DNA of 64,000 nucleotides from Acanthosepion pharaonis (GCA_903632075.3 CAHIKZ030000058.1:1127501-1191500); one strand, 5' to 3'. Positions 44,789-57,146 are shown, counted from the first letter of the stretch. Notes: a model not told the origin generated them from the sequence alone. Numbers and translations are program-made.

Positions 44789-45812
44789 CAAATTAAGTGT
44801 AATAAAGCAAAAAGTTCACAAACTAAAAAATACACAAAAGGGGGTACAGACAAGGGATCGCAGCGGTCTGACTTAAAGACGAGAAAGAACAGAAATATGG
44901 CAGATGAGACCTAAAAGTGGCCTATTTTATTGACTAAGCAGAAATCCCAGCATGCATATGTATGTTTTCTCTATAGATTTTAACATGTTTGCAGTCATTC
45001 CAATTAGATTGGAACCAAGAAAAACAATGGTTCGTTAAAAGTGGTGATGGCAGCGGTATTAAAGGATTTAAGAAGGTGAAAAAGTCAAGCGTGACAGTGA
45101 GTGAGAAAAGGGAAAGGTTAAGTAGCGTCAGTCAAAATGGGTTAAGTAGAAGCATTCGTAGTAGTAGTAGTAGTAGTAGTAGCAAACGTCAATCTTGTTT
45201 TTCGCACGAGTTGAATCTTCCGAGAAACTTCACTAAGTTGGCGTCCATTCTCTCAACGGTTTGCGTTGTCTTCTATTGCGTTTCTGTGCTTTTGTAACCA
45301 GTGATCTTGCGTCTTATGCTAGGTTTATCACAAATTGGTAGGAAGTTATAATTTTTGCTACTAACTAGTCTGTTTGGTAGATAAATTGGTGTACAAGGTT
45401 CTGTCACTCAAAATGTTATCTTCACTGGCTTCCCCCGTCTTAAAAAAATGTCAAAATGGTGCAAAGCTGTTTTTTTTTTATGTGTTATTGTTACTAGCGT
45501 GTTCAATCATGTCTGCGGTCACAATATTTTCATCTACTGATCCTAGTAGGACAAAAAGCAGCGGTAAACAAAATTTGTACGTCGTCATTATCAGCTGAAT
45601 TTAAAGAATGGGATACATTTCAACAGGCGTATTTCAATGTATATATATATATTTAATATTTTTTAAATAAAAATTTACTGATTAACAAAGGAGTGAATAT
45701 ACAGTTTTATTAATTGCATGGAAATATAACTGAAAATAAAGGATAAATTAAGCATTTGATATTAGAAATTATATATCTGTATGTATGAATGATACCCACA
45801 TGGGGGGTGTGC
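44788..45812. other. unassigned DNA
   Basis: A 102-codon plus-strand frame (44989-45297) includes a poly-Ser run from (AGT)n at 45160-45182 and has no recognisable domain or splice context, so it is not called as a gene. 45470-45580 is the second copy of the repeat at 44395-44510. Confidence 0.5.
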
Positions 45813-45900
45813 GTTTGTGTGTGTGTTCGTTTGTGTGTGTGTCCGTTTGTGTGTGTGTGTCCGTTTGTGTGTGTGTACGTGTGTGTACACGAAAGTGTTC
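45813..45900 (+). repeat. GT-rich minisatellite
   Basis: About four units of gtgtgtgtgtccgtttgt-like sequence. Confidence 0.9.
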
Positions 45901-46094
45901 ACTCACTCAGAGAAAAGATATCGCCATGCTGGGAAAAAATTCCCCCGTGGTGTTAACTCTAGCTCATGCTAGAAGGAAAAAGAGAGAGTAGACAGAAAAT
46001 GTCCCGTTTTATAGCAGTTTAACACCACCACCTAACAACGTCTTGGCGAATCTGGAAAATCCATTTGGGGGTAATCCACACTATAAAGTGACAC

Positions 46095-46345
46095 ATATAC
46101 TGCTGTAACCTAGGAAAGGTTACTGAATCAAACGAAAGTTGGTAATGGACGATAATACTTAGGACGAGAACAACGCATATAAGATTTGCCAGCGGCGTGT
46201 AGAAGCAGTCAACTGCTAGCAGTGAGTCAAGTGAATTCCACAGTGACTCACCAAAGGTCGACCGACACACAGTATTCACTACTGTATTTATAGGACTGCG
46301 GACATACCCATTATCGTCCATAGGTATGCTATAAAATATACCATA
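46095..46345. repeat. unclassified interspersed repeat, copy 2
   Basis: Parallels 30395-30860 (gtaacctaggaaaggtt; tgccagcggcgtgtagaagc; catacccattatcgtccata). Here 10-bp inverted words ggacgataat (46148-46157) and attatcgtcc (46310-46319) frame the interior, suggesting a small foldback. Confidence 0.6.
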
Positions 46346-46940
46346 TAGAATCATGGAATTTAGTTCAAAATGAAGCAAATTCATTTCCCTTCAGAATTAG
46401 AAGTTTACTTTAAACATAGTTGCAGATCAGTACAACAGGTACTGATTGAATAATAATGTCTCTAATCAAGTATTTATTTAATTTTCATAGACAAAGCACA
46501 TATTACTGAAAGCGTCTAAATCTGATTTATCAAACAAACAGGTCCCCTTCTAAACTTACTATTATAAGGTACATAAATTCAAATGCTATTTAAACTTGGC
46601 ATCATGTATAGCTGAAAATAATGATTATTTTATATATGTACTTCTGACTTATCTAACTAAACAATTTCGGTGTTGGTGCAAAACAAGGAACAGACTTTTC
46701 GAACTAGTAATTTTCATTTGACAATGATGATTGTTTTTCCATACAGGATTAAACCCAGAATTTAAATAGAACCTTTCAACATCATGTAGATTTTTTACAT
46801 GATAAAAATGTGTAATAATGTGTCCTTTTCCAATGAGCCTCTAGAAAGTCTAGACACAATAACCTGAGTAAATATCTTTACCGAACTGTTCCATTACCTT
46901 CTTTCTGGAAACTTTGCATCACACCCAACAAACCAATCAC
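46346..46940. other. unassigned AT-rich DNA
   Basis: Nothing recognised. Confidence 0.5.
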
Positions 46941-47047
<107 letters not shown>

Positions 47048-47095
47048 TACTTATTAGAAAGCGCTCAATATCAGAGATAGAGCTAACATATTTGG

Positions 47096-47667
47096 TTGGA
47101 TTGATGTGAGTTTGTGACCCTGGGTGTTACGCTCTTGCGATCGTCAGAAAACTGATTAATTTTTAAAAATTTGGGTTTATGTAGATTGCGTGTATTGGTG
47201 TTATTATGGGAGGGGGGGAATCGTCGTCGTGATGTCATCATGCTAACGAAAACATAGATGCATGTCCGTGAAAAAAAGATAAATCTCTGATTTTTTGCAT
47301 GTATACATTCACGAGAAATTCACGAGAAATTTTTGCTACACTTCCAATCTTTGAATTTCAACATACAAATGCGTATGTATAGACACAGCAACACCCATAT
47401 ACATACATATGTCAAATCCAAAACTGTCCACATATGTTTATATATGTATGAACCCCGGCGGACGAGTAAGTGTGTATGTGTGTCTGCGTACCTCATCTGA
47501 TGTACGGACATGCATCTATGTTTGCGTTAGCACGATGACATCACGACGACGATTCCCCTCCCATAATAACACCAATACGCAATCTACATAAACCCAAATT
47601 TTTAAAAAATGAATCAGTTTGTCTGACGATCGCAAAAGCGTGACACCCAGGGTGACAAACTCACATC

Positions 47668-47674
<7 letters not shown>
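47096..47674. mobile_element. 579-bp foldback DNA transposon with ~172-bp terminal inverted repeats
   Basis: The left terminus 47096-47268 starts ttggattgatgtgagtttgt. The right terminus 47504-47674 is its reverse complement, differing by a few substitutions and 1-3 bp indels. The interior (~235 bp) is non-coding. The right end runs directly into (TA)n. A lone terminus of the same family lies at 36373-36469. Confidence 0.93.

Positions 47675-47728
<54 letters not shown>
47675..47728. repeat. (TA)n microsatellite
   Basis: TA run between the foldback element and the Penelope-like remnant. Confidence 0.97.
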
Positions 47729-47730
<2 letters not shown>

Positions 47731-47759
47731 AAATATGCAATATGTCAATAAGAATTACA

Positions 47760-49205
47760 ATTAGCACTGAAGCACTGGGAATCTTCTATCAATTGCGTAG
47801 CCAAAAAAAAGACAGTCGTAGAACTAAAATTAGACGATAGAGTGAACAAATTGCACAAGTAACAGGCTTTTTTTCATCACGGTAAAATACCATAAGGAGA
47901 CCTTCCGCACAAAACCATAATACGGACTAGTCGACCCATCCAAGAACAAAATCGGCACGATAAACAACAACAACAAAATCCTAGAAAACTCAGTAATTCT
48001 AAGAAATGATTCAGGAGTCAACAAATGGCATAATACTGCCTATGCCATTGAGTGATTCAGTAAAATTAATATGAAAAGTGAATTCTCTTCCTCGATATTT
48101 TGCAGTTTCTACCCATCCGTCACAGAATATGGATTCGATAGGATGCGATAAACCTGCCCAACATGAAGGTTCCCTGTTGACCAACCGTAACAATCCTGAC
48201 TTTAGGTGCGTTTCATTCAGCAGAAGCTTGCGAGCTGGTTGGCTTAATATTACCTAGGCGGCTCAGGTTAATTTCTGATTTTAAAACACAGGCCTATATC
48301 GGGACGACGGGATTATATTTCTACGCAAACGAAGCGCGCAAAAAGCTGACTGCCTAAAAAGAGACCTAATTAAATTCTTCAAAGTCCAAGGTCTGAGCAT
48401 CACAACAACAATCAATGCTAAAATTATCAATTTTGTGGATTAACATTTGACCTATCTAATCGGATTCACAAACCATATACCAAAGATTATACAACCATAG
48501 ATATATCAACAAACAGTCCAACCACCATCTTAGAATACTGAATAAATTACATAAGTCGGTTCAATTTAGACTGTCCATCAACTCAAACAATAAGGACATT
48601 TTAGACAAACATAAACGCAAACACGTACAAACGCTAGAACTTAGTAACCATAAAATTACCCTTGAATTCTTAACAAGTAGCAATAAGGACGCCATCAAAC
48701 AAAAACCTAAACCCAATATTATATGATTTAACCCACCCTTCAACAAAAACTTCAAAAATAACATTGGAATTTTTAAAAATTTAATCCACGAGCACGTTAG
48801 TCATTCCCCAACACTTAATAAGATCTCCAACGAAAACAACACAACTTTAGCTACAGTGGTGCTAAAATCATTGACTAGTATATCACTCAGCGCAACAATT
48901 ACATTCTAAACAAACACTTCAATGACCTTCAAAGCAACAACATCCCCCATACTATCAACTGCACCTGCAGAAATATCGAACCCTGCCCGTTATACGGTAA
49001 ATGCATGTCCAAATCGTTATTTTATAAAGCTGAAATCAAACATGGTGTCGAGGTCAAGTTCTACGTGGGCTCTACAGAAACAATTTGGAATCGCGCTTTT
49101 ACCACCACCGAATGACATTTGGCAATATCAAATATCGAAAGAGCACTGCCCTCTCTAAATTTTTCTGGAAGTTAAAAAGCTAGACTAAAAAATCTATCAT
49201 CACCT
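47760..49205 (+). mobile_element. Penelope-like element: decayed RT plus GIY-YIG endonuclease
   Basis: Plus-strand frames read FCSFYPSVTE at about 48098-48127 (RT motif A region, catalytic Asp lost), NNPDFRCVSFSRS near 48190-48230, TGLYRDDGI at 48288-48314 (intact RT YxDD-type box), and SFLKFL-like thumb remnants. The GIY-YIG start reads CRNIEPCPLYGKC, SLFYKAEI and KFYVGSTETIWNR at about 48960-49100. Order and spacing fit Penelope-like elements, which join a telomerase-related RT to a GIY-YIG nuclease. Multiple stops and frameshifts; inactive. Left edge near (TA)n. Confidence 0.87.
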
Positions 49206-49481
49206 GAGAATTAATAGCGAAAAGCTAAGCCCTTCAGCGTGAAAGGTAATAAAAGTAACTTAAGCCTTTCTGAAAAATTAATAACCCTGAAATATATAAA
49301 AGTTTGATTATCAAAACGTTTTCTTAACGTTTTATTTATTTTTAAACTAAGGAACGCTACATTACTATTTTCAAAAATAAATAAACAAATGCACGACGAC
49401 ATACTATAAAGAGAGGAGGCGGCTGTGAAGAAGAAGAAGAAGAAGAAGAAGAAGAAGAAGAAGAAGAAGAAGAAGAAGATA

Positions 49482-49513
<32 letters not shown>

Positions 49514-50019
49514 ATTTCCGGATCCAAAGAACCTTTTAAACCAGAAATCCGAATTTTTAAGTCCTTGTTTACATATTTGGAAATTTTTCTCAAACAAATA
49601 TGACGCATGATAAAAAGGTTGTACATTTTAATTACCCAAATCCCCCAACGATACATTTACGATATACTTAGTCGTCGTCGTCGTCGTCTTATTATTATTA
49701 TTATTATTATTCTCCGCCTCCTCCTCCTCCCTTTCAGTTACATCTAACGTTGTGCGTTTGTTAATTTATTTTTGAAATAATAATATAGCGTTCAATAGGT
49801 TTTGTTTTCTTTTAAATAAAGAGGTGATTTGTTAAAAAGTACCAGAGAGTACCGTAAGGTTGAAACCAAGGTAGCGTATTTAGTTGATTTCCTGATTTTT
49901 AATGTTAAAATCTCTACATGTTATTTTTACATTAATTTTATTTTTTCATACGTTAATTGTGCACGTTTTAATACTAGTGTTTCCTCGTCTGTTTCAACTC
50001 TGACCATTAACCTTTTATT

Positions 50020-50020
<1 letters not shown>
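49206..50020. other. unassigned DNA with trinucleotide repeats
   Basis: (GAA)n at 49423-49477 followed by (ATT)n at 49481-49511; (CGT)n-(ATT)n-(CTC)n at 49673-49731. Poly-Lys, poly-Phe and poly-Ile frames are artefacts. Confidence 0.8.
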
Positions 50021-50097
<77 letters not shown>

Positions 50098-50122
50098 TGA
50101 GAGAGAGAGAGAGAGAGAGAGC
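50021..50122. repeat. (TA)n-(TG)n-(GA)n compound microsatellite
   Basis: Three dinucleotide runs in succession. Confidence 0.97.
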
Positions 50123-50517
50123 GAGCAGCATTCAAGTCAACAAGTTAACATTATCTTCTCGCAACATTGATCTAAAACTCTGTCGTAAAATGTCAATTAG
50201 GACTTTTTTCCTTATATGCGGAACAAATTCGGTATTTAATATGTTCGTCAGCGAAAAGTCCTGGAGCTGTTCTGCAAATAGGTGTGTATTTTATTTGCAG
50301 AGAATTCTCTTGGATCGAGGGAAGATATTTAAAGTTCCGCCTATTTATACATCTTTGTATACATGTTGCTTAGATGGGGTGTTTTCGTCGCTTGAAACGG
50401 CAATATTAGTATGCACCAAATAACATGAAGCGCCAGGAAGACTGGCTTTTGGCCGACGCAAAAATAAGTACCAAAACATTCATATGTGTGCACACAGACA
50501 CACATTTATACAAATCT

Positions 50518-50562
<45 letters not shown>

Positions 50563-50744
50563 AATCATTTCACCCCAAGCAAGACGGGAGTGGCTCTAGT
50601 ACGCAGGGGGTTACAGAGAGTGAAAATGAAAGAAAAGACTGGGTATAGGGGTGGGGATTTGGGAAAGGATAAAAGATGAATAGGGTTCAAAACAACAGAA
50701 GACTGCGATTGACGTTGCATTTAAATGTTTGAATATTGTCGATC
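50123..50744. other. unassigned DNA with (CT)n
   Basis: (CT)n at 50521-50562. Nothing else recognised. Confidence 0.5.
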
Positions 50745-50985
50745 TCAGGAAAGCAAGTAAACTAAAGGGAATTCCACTGTCGGGAAGTGCGAGAAAAGAA
50801 AACTGTTTGAGTAGAAGTAGCGGTGATATTTAACTATTTCAACGGTAAAAGAGTGAGGCTTAAATTCATGTAGTCGAGGCACCTGGGTAAAAAGCTCGCC
50901 AGAGCTGTTGCCCTGGAAATATTTGTAGAAAAAAACATCATATCTGTGAGAAAGTGACCGAAGTCGATATGCCAAGTCAGGATCG
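50745..50985 (-). mobile_element. jockey/CR1-like LINE 3' end fragment
   Basis: The minus strand reads IDPDLAYRLRSLSHRYDVFF then YKYFQGNSSGELFTQVPRLH then EFKPHSFTVEIVKYHRYFYS, the same C-terminal RT tail as at 10330, 11640 and 61266. The 5' side is cut at (TA)n (50988-51015). Confidence 0.85.

Positions 50986-50987
<2 letters not shown>

Positions 50988-51015
<28 letters not shown>
50988..51015. repeat. (TA)n microsatellite
   Basis: TA run at the LINE fragment boundary. Confidence 0.95.
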
Positions 51016-51021
<6 letters not shown>

Positions 51022-51379
51022 ATTAATTGATTTAAAATATTTTTTTTTTTACACAGTTCTAACCATGTTTCAAAAATGGAAGCTAAAACCACGAATTTAA
51101 TTTTGTGATTAAATTAAAGACATTAGTTCCATTTTATCCTCAAACGAATTTTGGAGTATATTTTTAAAATTGCTGGGTTTTAAATACACAGCTAAAACAA
51201 AAATCATGTTTCCAAGGTTACAGATAAATCTATTTTTTTTAAACAGGGGTGGCTGGTTTTTCATATATCTATAATTTAATGTATCAGTTATTGCTACGTT
51301 TGGGTCGTGGGAAGGGATGTATTTTTCAATGAAATCTAACTTCCGTTAAAAGCCTGTCGTCTAGATTTTTTTTTAATTA

Positions 51380-52540
51380 TATTGTTAACGGCTAAAATTC
51401 TTACGGAATTTTTTTTTTTTTTTTTGGTGGAGGGGTTGTTTAGGTAAGAATACATTTTATTTAAGTACGATTTGAATATTTTTACTTTTAATTTTTGATA
51501 TACTATATTTCTTTCAAGAACAATTAAATGTAATTAGAATCCCTTACAGTTTGTAGAATAATTATTACATCAAGTATATTACGATTTTTTAAAAAATTTT
51601 ATATTTAAATATTACTAAAGTAAAATTTTCATTTCTCCGATTTAGTAGACTTTATTTATTTATTTAATTACAATTTAAAAGAAGTTTAGGTTAGAATTCA
51701 TTTTAATTAACTACATGTTTAATTACAACTTTAAAATATTTTCATTATTAGTTTTTATAGATTATATTTCATTTAATAGAAGCAAAATGTATCCGAGTTA
51801 CTTACCGTCAGTAAAACTATTTTTCTACATCAAGTATATTTATATTACGATTTTAAAAATTTTATATTTAAATATTTTTTAAGTAAAATTTTATTTATCT
51901 TTACGGCAAAAATAGCTACTTCATTTCTCTAATTTAGTAAACTTTATTTATTTATTTAAATTACAATTTAAAAAAAAGTTTAGGTTAGAATTCATTTTAA
52001 TTAACTACAATTTAATTACAACTTTAAACTATTTTCATTATTAGCTTTTATAGACTATATTTCATTTAATAGAAGTAAAATGTGTCAGCGTTACTAACAG
52101 TCAGTAAAATTATTTTTCTATATCAAGTATAATTTCTATTTTAAAAAAATTTTATATTTAAATTTTTTTTTTTTAAGTATTTTTTTTTTCTTTACGGCAA
52201 AAAAAGCTACTTCATTTCTCTGATTTAGTAAACTTTATTTATTTATTTAAATTACAAATTAAAAGAAGGTTAGGTTTTAATTAACTACAATTTTAATTAC
52301 AACTTTAAAAAATTTTCATTTTTTTTCCCCAACAGTACTTAGTTTACTTTCACTAGGAAAATGCTTGACTTAATATTTCATGTTAAATATAAGTATGTAT
52401 ATTACCTGATCCTATTTTATAAAATAATTTATATTCTTAAATATTATTTAAGGAAAATTTTTGACAATGACGGCATAAAATAGCTATTTCATTTCTCTGA
52501 TTCAGTAAATTTTTATTTTTTATAAACTTAGCAATATATA
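51380..52540. repeat. tandem array of about four ~290-bp units
   Basis: The marker gtttaggttagaattcattt recurs near 51434 (variant), 51681, 51976 and 52265 (variant), and cggcaaaaatagctacttca near 51903, 52195 and 52465. Units are AT-rich and diverged. In the last unit 52334-52371 is a ~38-bp piece (agtacttagtttactttcac ... aaaatgcttgact) also found in the Penelope-like coding region at 53025-53060. Confidence 0.8.
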
Positions 52541-52744
52541 GTTTCTCATGTATGCACAAAGGATATGGGTCATTTAATGACCTACATATTCTAGCTTTTC
52601 TTATTAAGTTCCATTTTACTGTAGGTGTTTTATTTGATTCTTTTAGGTGCCAGAAATATTTTGATAGAAATGTCTGATTTTTATATTTATTTATTCTAAA
52701 TGAAGTTTGATGTTGGTTGAATCTTCTTTTGAACTCATGGCTAG

Positions 52745-53585
52745 TGCAACCTATATATATATATATATGTTTTCAGGACTTTCAATCGAAGAGATATTGC
52801 ATTGGTATACTACTGATTCAGTGCAACATTTATTTTGTAGAGGGCAATTATGAGGGTTTCTACAATTGCGTAATTTTTGTTTATTTTCATCGGTTTTTAT
52901 TTTTACATTGTCTAAATATTTTGGGTTTTGATATAAGTGTTTATTTAAGATATTAGCATTATGGTTCTTAATGAAGTTTTCCGTACAGCTGTAACTCAAT
53001 TTTAGTGTGTTTTTATTGAAGATAGTACTTAGCTTACTTTCACTAGGAAAATGCTTGACTATTAATGCAAGGAATTTTTGTCCTAATTTGTACTTTACCA
53101 TTTGGTTGTATGGGGGCGTATACAAAATCATTTTTCTACATCTGTTTTTCTTATGCTTTTTGTTTTCATGTTTTATATTTTTTTTATAAGTTCGTTTTTA
53201 ATACTCACTTTTAGAGCCTTATTATAGGAATTAATATTCATCGAAAATCTTGTCATTTGCTGAATTTGTACTTATTCGTTTACTGATAGATAACGGTATA
53301 TGTTTAATTATAGTTTGATTTGATTTAGGTGTATATATAAAGGATTAGTGTTGGTTTTTTTATAAGGTGTGTATTTATTTTATTTAATGTTATATCAAGG
53401 AAGTTCACTTTTTTAATTTAGTGCTAACCGTAATTTTAAGCCCATGCTTTTAAATTCTTTTTATAAAACCTTTCTAATTCTAGCTAAGAGTTTCTAATAA
53501 CCATAAGGCCATCGTCTCTGTACAAACCAATGTCAGTTATATTAATATCACTGTGCGCTGTAAGGTTTATAATATAATATAATTT

Positions 53586-53590
<5 letters not shown>
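52745..53590 (-). mobile_element. Penelope-like element: RT (RDD box) to GIY-YIG fragment
   Basis: On the minus strand DIGLYRDDGLMVI at 53496-53534 is the RT catalytic box with both Asp. It is followed after shifts by a 126-codon open stretch (53131-52751) with VKHFPSESKLSTIFNKNTLK, LSYSCTENFIKNHNANILNK and NCPLQNKCCTESVVYQCNI, the thumb and Cys-rich linker entering the GIY-YIG domain. The nuclease is cut off at (TA)n (52752-52768); the 5' side is cut at (TA)n (53590-53640). This is the same family as 47760-49205. Confidence 0.9.
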
Positions 53591-53624
<34 letters not shown>

Positions 53625-53640
53625 TATATATATATATAGA
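53590..53640. repeat. (TA)n microsatellite
   Basis: TA run between the Penelope-like and mariner-type remnants. Confidence 0.97.
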
Positions 53641-53654
53641 GCCACGTAAAAAAT

Positions 53655-54590
53655 GTTTTTTGACATCTTATTTTAACAGATATATTTACCGAAATTGCGC
53701 CAAAATATAATGAAATATTAAAGATTAAATTTATTCAATACGAACGCTATTGTCTTTCATCACGACCTCCAGACAATTTCGTTATCTCTTCTGGGCGGTC
53801 TTCTTGTTTAAGTTGGTGAATGCTGCCATATTCGTTTCATTCAGTTCATCTTTGGTTTTACAAAGAGTTTTGTTGGCTTTTCACTCAACTGCACCACACC
53901 CATATTAATCAAGGGGGTTGTGGTCTAGGTAGTTGTAGCCAGGTGTAAGGGGTGATGTTGTCCCAGAAACTGTCTGACAGCCATGACGATGTTCTCCAGC
54001 GTGTGTGGCATGGGACAGAGTCCTGTAGTCAGATAGCGTCTTCCAGCAGCCACCCTCTTGAACCAAAGCTACAACACGGTATTGTCAAGCCTTTTTTTTT
54101 CACTGCTCTTTGGACAATCATAGCTGAAACTGTTCTTTCACGTGTCAAACGTCTTATGAATTTAGGTGGATATTTTCTAATTGATCTCTTTAGCTCTAAG
54201 TTGAAAAGTTTCTCTCTCTTCCTTTTGTGACCTCCTGATCTAATTTTTCTCTTTACTCCCCTTTTTTTAAAATTTATTCACCGTTCTCGTGATGGTTCTT
54301 GAATGGAAGCCAGAGTATGAATATTGATACCATTACTGAAGGCCTGAATGATCTTTTTCCGCTCTCCATTGCTCAGTTTTAAACATTTTAACCTTTTCCA
54401 TATTTGGCTGAATAACTCAAAAGGTTTTTCGGTGATTTTTACGAAATATGGTGTCAAGATGGCTAAACATCTTATCTGAAAACGCGTAAAAAAGAGACTA
54501 TTAGTTTAGTGTTTTTTTTATACATTAAACATTTTGTGGGATTGATAATTTCGCTGTTAAATGATTTTAGACAATTTTGCTGTTACACCC
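53655..54590 (-). mobile_element. decayed mariner-type transposon (copy of the 980-2905 arrangement)
   Basis: The C-terminal part (53655-54080, minus) reads LQDSVPCHT (second Asp retained) and SSWLSDSFWDNITPYTWLQL, then a frameshift through the third-Asp motif. The N-terminal part (54085-54480) matches 2380-2860. The segment between, with the first Asp, is deleted. The outer edge near 54590 (gctgttacacccggtatata) runs into (TA)n. Together with 980-2905 it defines a family with the same internal deletion or fusion. Confidence 0.8.

Positions 54591-54650
<60 letters not shown>
54591..54650. repeat. (TA)n microsatellite
   Basis: Pure TA run at the transposon terminus. Confidence 0.97.
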
Positions 54651-54653
<3 letters not shown>

Positions 54654-54973
54654 CATTCTTAAAGAGGTCAGCTATTAATTAGAACCTTGTGACATAGATC
54701 ACCGCTCAAAGGTGAAGATAAAACTCCCGAAAGACAGACACACAGAAAATTACAAATACACGTTACAATCCGTTGCCCACAATGCAAAAATCTTCACAAA
54801 AATACAACAATCTTTAAAAAATACTACAATCTTCACAAATACACATAGAATCTGTATTCTCTCAATCTCTGTCAAAATTTAATAAATCTGAAATCAGTTA
54901 GATTGATATACGCGTATTATTTGTTATTTATTTTATGATCCTGTCGGATTTCGATTCATGTTTAATCTACACA

Positions 54974-54975
<2 letters not shown>

Positions 54976-55038
<63 letters not shown>

Positions 55039-55045
55039 CATATAT
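54976..55045. repeat. (TA)n microsatellite
   Basis: TA run with a tgtatataca interruption. The 54651-54975 stretch before it holds a short degenerate cttcacaaa/acaatct-type tandem and nothing else recognised. Confidence 0.95.
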
Positions 55046-55405
55046 ACTAGGATATTACACATGTAATAACTTGTAAAAATCGCTGCACAATTGCAGTCAT
55101 GTTTCATTGTGTATCAATGCATCAAATCAGGCGATTGTAAATTACTGGGGTGTGAAAGTTTTATTTACATTTATAAACAAAATACAACATTGTACGAAAA
55201 AAAGGAAAAAGGAGGTTGTAAAGTTTGTGGGCTTCACTCTGATCAACCAGTCAAATATGATCTACGTTAAATTTAGCCGAACGAAGGTGTAAACGTTAAA
55301 CATTATTTTTTATAAATAAAGAAAGGTTTTTAGCCAGGAGAAATAAACTACGTCAAATTTTAAAATTCAATTACTAATCCCTACTCAAAATAAAGAAACA
55401 ATATT
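55046..55405. other. unassigned DNA
   Basis: Probably the 3' flank of the Tc1-like element that follows. A 61-codon plus-strand frame has no recognisable domain. Confidence 0.4.
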
Positions 55406-55990
55406 TGGAACTAGTATGGAGTAGGTCCTCCATTTGTTAGTTTCAATGTTTGTATTCAATTTTTCATGGATTTGATCAAGTTATCAACAATCGTCTGATC
55501 CATATTTTGCCACTCCTTTAACAATGTTCCTTTAAGAGTTGACACTGACGTGATTTTGGTGGCATGATCTCGAAGTTTTCGGTGAAGGTGCTTCCAAACG
55601 TACTCTTTTGGATTGATATCAGGACTTAATTCCTTACGGTTCTTTCCAGGTCTTTGCTACTTTACGCGCGTGACATGGCGCTCCATCTTCTTGAAAAAGG
55701 TAAACCTACTTGTCAATATGTTTGGGTTCAAATAGTGGGAGTAATCCTTTCTCTAATATTTGACAGTATTTTGGACCATTAAACCACTCATCAACAAGAA
55801 TCAGCTCAGATTTCCTTCCAAACCAGACAGCGCCTAACACATTGACTCTAATCCCTCCATATTTCATGGGTGCCTGCAGACATTCAGTGTCCCAGGTCTC
55901 ATTCTGATTTCTCCAAACATAAACCTATCTCGAATTCGAATATTGGTAGAATTTGCTTTCATCAGACCAAATTACAGACTGCCAAAATTG
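55406..55990 (-). mobile_element. Tc1-like transposase, catalytic half, with internal deletion
   Basis: On the minus strand VIWSDESKFYQY (first Asp, ~55951-55975) is followed by MKYGGIRVNVLGAVWFG, YLFQEDGAPCHARKVAKTWK (second Asp) and SPDINPKEYVWKHLHRKL (third Asp), ending MKNWIQTL-like near 55410. This is the typical Tc1 DDE core. Second-to-third Asp spacing is about 22 residues, against the usual 34, because the WPAQ segment is deleted. Three or four stops interrupt. The N-terminal HTH is absent. Confidence 0.92.
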
Positions 55991-56289
55991 TAAGGTTATA
56001 TAAAATGAATCAACCCACTAGAGCAGAAGACTCTGCAGAATCTAATAATCCCATTGAAATATAAAAGTAATCATCAGAGTTTTTAACCCACTGTTCTTTA
56101 TTGTGGGTGAGAACTTTTCATTATTATATATATCTCTTCACTGGATATGTTAAAATATTTTTTAGCAAATTGTGAGTCAGAATAAAGAGATACTGGGAGA
56201 TGCAAGGGTAAAAATCAACAATATCAAAATGGATAAAAGAGCAACTGTTTTTGTTACTAATTCCTCTAAGCCAGTTAATGACTGCTGTG

Positions 56290-56475
56290 TTACCAATCAA
56301 ATGTATAAATCCAAGTCACCGTTTGTTATGTTCTTCCATCCATTTGCGCAAGCTCGTTTGGTACGAAATGCACTGTTTTTCTCCGTCCCTTCTGCCGTCA
56401 ATATACCTTGTGTGTGTCAAATTTGCCAAGCCCTATTTACTCATCATGTCTCCTAGAAATTTCAACTGATACCTT
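56290..56475 (-). mobile_element. LINE C-terminal fragment (RTE/CR1-like)
   Basis: The minus strand reads SIKRYQLKFLGDMMSK, GLANLTHTRYIDGRRDGEKQ and CISYQTSLRKWMEEH, the RQLKFLGHIMRKEGLENL tail also seen at 3425-3680. A weaker copy (VKFLGLCRKDND) may lie near 57030-57090, also on the minus strand. Confidence 0.8.
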
Positions 56476-57146
56476 TTTATGCTCAAATTAAAAAAAAGTG
56501 GTATTTATTTTTATCAATTTAGTTTTGATTTTTTGTTGTTTTGTTATTTTTGTGAAAAGTAGTAGAGTTTCATACATTGTTTCCTGTCCAGGTTTGGTGT
56601 TTCATGCTCCTTCTAAAGTTTACTTCAACTCTATACTTCTAATGTCTCCGCTTGAAATTTTATTCACTAATTATTTTTTTCACTTTCCAAAACGAGTGGA
56701 TAGATTCGCCTATCGCCTGGTTCACGATCAACCGTGATCATTTGTGTAAGTTATTACCTTGTTTCGTGTTTAGGATAAGGTTTCCGGTTCCTTCTAAAGT
56801 GTTCTTAAAATCTATACTTTTAGCGTCTCCGCCTGATCTCTGTGAATTTATTCATTGTTTTGTTTCTCGTCTCCCAATAAAAATAGACTGGTTCGCCTCT
56901 TGTCCGGTTCACATACCCAACTGTTTTGTACCGATGTAGAGGTTTGTACGTTGTTTCTTTTTTGGGATTAGTTTTTCAGTTCCTTCTTTTCATTCTCTTT
57001 CCCAAGAGCTACTCAGTTCTAGAATCAGTCATTATCTTTCCTGCATAGCCCCAAGAACTTCACTTCTTGACCTTTCTTATGCTCATACAACACCAGTAAC
57101 CTTCTACCTTGAGTAGCTTTTCCAGCTTGTACTGAGTGAACATTTC
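56476..57146. other. unassigned DNA
   Basis: Two loosely similar segments (ttccttctaaagt...tctatactt...gtctccgc...) near 56605-56650 and 56775-56830 form a ~170-bp-spaced direct repeat. A possible LINE scrap lies at 57030-57090. Confidence 0.45.

Noticed and set aside
44989..45297. 102-codon frame with Ser-rich centre
   Set aside because: The Ser run is an (AGT)n microsatellite; no domain, no splice context, and the region is flanked by an unclassified repeat pair.
48960..49100. GIY-YIG motif as a free-standing homing endonuclease
   Set aside because: It follows an RT with an RDD box in the order expected of Penelope-like elements.
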